A DNA stretch of 64,000 nt from Trebonia sp963811335 (GTDB taxonomy: Bacteria > Actinomycetota > Actinomycetes > Streptosporangiales > Streptosporangiaceae). Of the stretch, positions 59,271 to 64,000 are shown piece after piece; position 1 is the stretch's first letter, and each line of letters begins with the position of its first letter. Under the pieces are notes generated by a model that saw only the letters and a list, made by a program, of their open reading frames with translations, made no database searches and was not told the DNA's origin. The position numbers and the translations under genes were made by a program. The stretch lies in the NCBI GenBank assembly GCA_963811335.1, contig CAWERB010000008.1, forward strand, positions 1 to 64,000. Reading direction: 5' to 3'.

Positions 59271-60851
59271 ATGGCAGACCCGTATCCGATCCGCCCGATT
59301 AGCGCCGAGGAGTACGGGAGTTTCCGCCGGGTCCACGAGCACGCGTTCAACGGCGGCCCGCTCCCGCAGGCCCGTCTGGCGCGGGGGCTGCGGCAGTTCG
59401 AGGCTGACCGCTCGCTCGCCGCGCTGGACGACGCGTTGCCCGACGGCGACATGGTCGTCGGCACCACGGGCGTGTACAGCCTGCGGATGGCCGTGCCCGG
59501 CGCGGTGCTGCCCGTCGCGGGCGTCACCGCCGTCTCCGTGCTGCCCACCCACCGCAGGCGCGGCGTGCTGCGCTCGCTCATGCGCCGCCAGCTCGCCGAC
59601 ATCGCCGCGCGCGGCGATGAGCCGGTGGCGGCGCTGTGGGCCGCGGAAACGCCGATCTACGGCCGCTACGGGTACGGCCGCGCGTCGTCAAGCGCGTACC
59701 TCGAGTTCCGCCGGGGCGAGGGCGCGCTCGACCCGCAGGCGCCCGCCGACCCCCGGCTGACGCTACGGCTCGCTGAGCCCGCGGACGCGGGCGCCGAGCT
59801 CGCCAAGGTCCACGACGCGGTGCTCGCCGGGCAGCCCGGGTTCTTCGCCCGCGACGAGGACTGGTGGGGCCGGGTGCTCTACGACGAGCCTGGCGAGCGC
59901 CACGGGGCGGGGCCGCTGCGCTGCCTGCTCGCCGAGGACGGCTCGGGGGTACGCGGGTACGCCCTGTACGCCACCCGCGAGCGCTGGGACGAAGCGACGG
60001 GCCTGCCCGACGGCCAGCTGACCGTCAGGGAGCTCGTCGCCGCCGACCCGGCGGCCGGCGCGGCGCTGTGGGGCAACCTGCTCGACCGGGACCTGATCGC
60101 CTCGGTGATCGCGGACCTGCGGCCCGCCGACGACCCGCTGCTGCACCAGCTGCTCGACCAGCGCCGGGCCCGCGAGCGGCTGGCCGACGGGCTGTGGGTG
60201 CGGATCATCGACCTGCCCGCGGCGCTGTCCGGCCGCGCGTACTCCTGCCCGGTCGACGTGGTGCTCGAGGTCACCGACGCGGTGCTGGCGGGCAACGCCG
60301 GGCGCTGGCGGCTGCGGGCCGCGGGTCCGGGCGGCGCCGCCGTTTGCGAGCGGACGCGGCAGCGCGCCGACCTGGAGCTCGACGTCCGTGAGCTCGGCGC
60401 GGCCTACCTCGGCGGCACCCGGCTCGGCAGGCTCGGCCAGGCGGGGCTGGTCCGCGAGCTTCGGCCGGGGTCGCTGCTCGCCTTGTCCGCCGCGATGACC
60501 TGGGACCCGGCCCCGTGGTGCCCAAGGATCTTCTTACCCAGCCACCGTGTGGGGGTGCAGGGGGGTTGTCCCCCCGCGGATAATGGCTCCATGGCGGTTA
60601 CCAAGATCACCGTGTCCACGGCCATGCGCGCCAGGGACGTGTCGCGGCCAAGCGCGGAGCACCTCACCGAGGCCGCCGGGCGCGAGGAGACGGCCACCGG
60701 CCAGCCGCAGGCCCCGGCGGCCGTGCCGCCCCCGGCGCCGCCTGCGCCAGTCGCGACGCCCGCGCCTGCCGCGACGCCCGCGGGCCCGCAGCGCGGCCCG
60801 GCGGGCCAGGCGCAGCCGCCGTCTCGGCGTCGCCGTCGGCGCGGCCGCTAG
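59271..60851 (+). CDS. Eis-like GNAT acetyltransferase with read-through tail
   Basis: The conserved protein ends at 60533 (DPAPWCPRIF, the typical Eis-family C-terminus), but no stop follows and the frame continues to 60851. Acetyl-CoA binding site VTAVSVLPTHRRRGVLRSLM (V-R/Q-x-x-G-x-G/A loop) in the first GNAT half, YGRYGYGRASSSAYLEF, second GNAT half and a SCP2-like C-terminal part. Eis proteins acetylate aminoglycosides and other amines. A 6-bp GC hairpin (60560-60575) and a promoter-like TAATGG follow the expected end, so I think the stop codon was lost by a sequence error or mutation and the tail is a separate gene. Divergent from the phosphatase gene. Confidence 0.85.
   Translation: MADPYPIRPISAEEYGSFRRVHEHAFNGGPLPQARLARGLRQFEADRSLAALDDALPDGDMVVGTTGVYSLRMAVPGAVLPVAGVTAVSVLPTHRRRGVLRSLMRRQLADIAARGDEPVAALWAAETPIYGRYGYGRASSSAYLEFRRGEGALDPQAPADPRLTLRLAEPADAGAELAKVHDAVLAGQPGFFARDEDWWGRVLYDEPGERHGAGPLRCLLAEDGSGVRGYALYATRERWDEATGLPDGQLTVRELVAADPAAGAALWGNLLDRDLIASVIADLRPADDPLLHQLLDQRRARERLADGLWVRIIDLPAALSGRAYSCPVDVVLEVTDAVLAGNAGRWRLRAAGPGGAAVCERTRQRADLELDVRELGAAYLGGTRLGRLGQAGLVRELRPGSLLALSAAMTWDPAPWCPRIFLPSHRVGVQGGCPPADNGSMAVTKITVSTAMRARDVSRPSAEHLTEAAGREETATGQPQAPAAVPPPAPPAPVATPAPAATPAGPQRGPAGQAQPPSRRRRRRGR
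60560..60575 (+). terminator. Short G/C hairpin after the Eis core
   Basis: GGGGGG TTGT CCCCCC, 27 bp past the codon for the last conserved Eis residue. It supports a gene end near 60533. Confidence 0.5.
60591..60851 (+). CDS. Small Pro/Arg-rich protein, perhaps leaderless
   Basis: An ATG at 60591 opens an 86-residue protein, MAVTKITVSTAMRARDVSRP, continuing with a Pro/Ala-rich middle and a basic end (PPSRRRRRRGR). A TAATGG -10 box ends 4 bp before the ATG, which fits a leaderless mRNA. It is in frame with the Eis core, so a fusion is formally possible. The conserved-looking first 25 residues followed by a disordered basic tail suggest a nucleic-acid-associated protein. Family not recognised. 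Confidence 0.5.
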   Translation: MAVTKITVSTAMRARDVSRPSAEHLTEAAGREETATGQPQAPAAVPPPAPPAPVATPAPAATPAGPQRGPAGQAQPPSRRRRRRGR

Positions 60852-61007
60852 CACCCGGGTAGCCCTGCGGAAACCCGGTCACAGTTGATGACTAATCAGA
60901 CACTCCGTGTAATAATGGCGGCAACTCAACTTACCCAGGCGGCGTGGCGGCCTTCTGCACATGGGAAGATCATTTAGTAAACCCGCGATTACGAAGGGGA
61001 CCACCCG

Positions 61008-63551
<2,544 letters not shown>

Positions 63552-63604
63552 GCGCCGGCCGGGGGCGGGTGGAACACGCTCCGTTCTGGCGAATGGCTTG
63601 GTTG

Positions 63605-64000
63605 TCAGCTGGCGATCGCCGCGGCCACCGCCTCGCGCACGTGCTTGGCGATGTCGTCGAGCGGCACGGCGACCGTCTCGCCGGTGGCGCGGTCGGTGAG
63701 CTCGCCGGTGCCCGACGCCAGGCCGCGCTTGCCGATGGTGACGCGGAACGGGATGCCGACGAGCTCCGCGTCGCTGAACTTCACCCCGGCCCGGTCCGGC
63801 CGGTCATCGATGATCACGTCCACCCCCGCGTCGAGCAGGGCGCGGTAGGCCCGCTCCCCGGCCTCGGCGACCGCTGCGTCATTCTGCTGCGCGACGATGA
63901 CGACCGCCTCGAACGGGGCGACCGCCGCCGGCCAGATGATGCCCTTCTCGTCGTGGTGCACCTCGATGCAGGCGGCCATCGCGCGCTCCACGCCGATGCC
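63605..64000 (-). CDS. proS: Proline--tRNA ligase, C-terminal part (cut by window edge)
   Basis: The visible 131 residues are the class II anticodon-binding domain of ProS: VERAMAACIEVHHDEKGIIW, PAAVAPFEAVVIVAQQNDAA, AGVDVIIDDRPDRAGVKFSD, AELVGIPFRVTIGKRGLASG, ending HVREAVAAAIAS. The segment GIGVERAMAA at the edge is the end of the catalytic core (motif 3 region). The rest lies beyond the window. Confidence 0.92.
   Translation of the reverse strand, partial: GIGVERAMAACIEVHHDEKGIIWPAAVAPFEAVVIVAQQNDAAVAEAGERAYRALLDAGVDVIIDDRPDRAGVKFSDAELVGIPFRVTIGKRGLASGTGELTDRATGETVAVPLDDIAKHVREAVAAAIAS

Overview
The window is 64 kb of very GC-rich DNA with the gene repertoire of a soil actinomycete, probably near Streptosporangiales, Treboniales or Streptomycetales. 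Evidence for this is the Streptomyces-like order of hopanoid genes, a two-domain Icl2-type isocitrate lyase, glucosyl-3-phosphoglycerate synthase, AfsR/SARP-like and LuxR-type STAND regulators, Eis-type acetyltransferase, IS110 and IS66 elements, and almost no AT-rich DNA outside promoters. I cannot name the species.

A striking property is that many reading frames, including core genes (aceA, shc, hpnD, hpnE, the hpnG-ispH fusion, an acyl-CoA ligase), are broken by single-base indels while their protein sequence continues intact in the next frame. I read most of these as assembly or sequencing errors, not pseudogenes, and give whole-gene coordinates across the breaks. Real decay is likely only for the two IS remnants at the left end and the truncated YczE gene.

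Layout. 1-3.1 kb: IS66 and IS5-type remnants beside an ankyrin-repeat gene. 3.7-6.6 kb: a DUF4132 protein coupled to a small beta-grasp, ubiquitin-like protein ending in Gly-Gly. 6.9-9.3 kb: aceA. 10-12 kb: a luciferase-like oxidoreductase, a truncated YczE gene and a divergent MarR regulator sharing a double palindromic operator. 12.1-15.4 kb: cysteinyl-tRNA synthetase and a long-chain acyl-CoA ligase. 15.5-23.7 kb: three secreted CHRD-domain proteins (two with HAF-type repeats), surrounding a regulator with SARP domain at its C-terminus. 23.9-27 kb: a phosphoesterase and a GMC oxidoreductase, converging. 27-30.3 kb: an esterase-NB-ARC-TPR protein plus a small partner. 30.6-32.9 kb: RidA, PhzF and a 2OG-Fe(II) oxygenase. 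33-36 kb: gpgS and a LuxR-type ATPase regulator. 36-39.6 kb: ParA and CHAD proteins behind a PHO-box-like repeat, then ribokinase. 39.6-41.8 kb: repeats and an IS110 element. 42-46.7 kb: a small membrane protein, RIO kinase, Ser/Thr kinase with beta-propeller, a toxin-antitoxin pair and a repeat protein. 46.9-49.1 kb: MacB-like ABC exporter. 49.3-57.6 kb: hopanoid operon hpnC-hpnD-hpnE-ids-shc-(hpnG-ispH), with overlapping or nearly touching genes, all on the minus strand. 58-64 kb: SpoIIE-type phosphatase, Eis-like acetyltransferase, a small Pro-rich protein, aminopeptidase N and the 3' end of proS.

How the genes work together: the hopanoid operon is one pathway from farnesyl diphosphate to hopene and on to side-chain processing, with the isoprenoid enzyme IspH fused to the nucleoside phosphorylase. 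The CHAD-ParA pair with a putative phosphate-responsive element suggests polyphosphate-granule handling. The UBL-DUF4132 pair and the esterase-STAND locus are the best candidates for poorly described systems; both are inferences from sequence.
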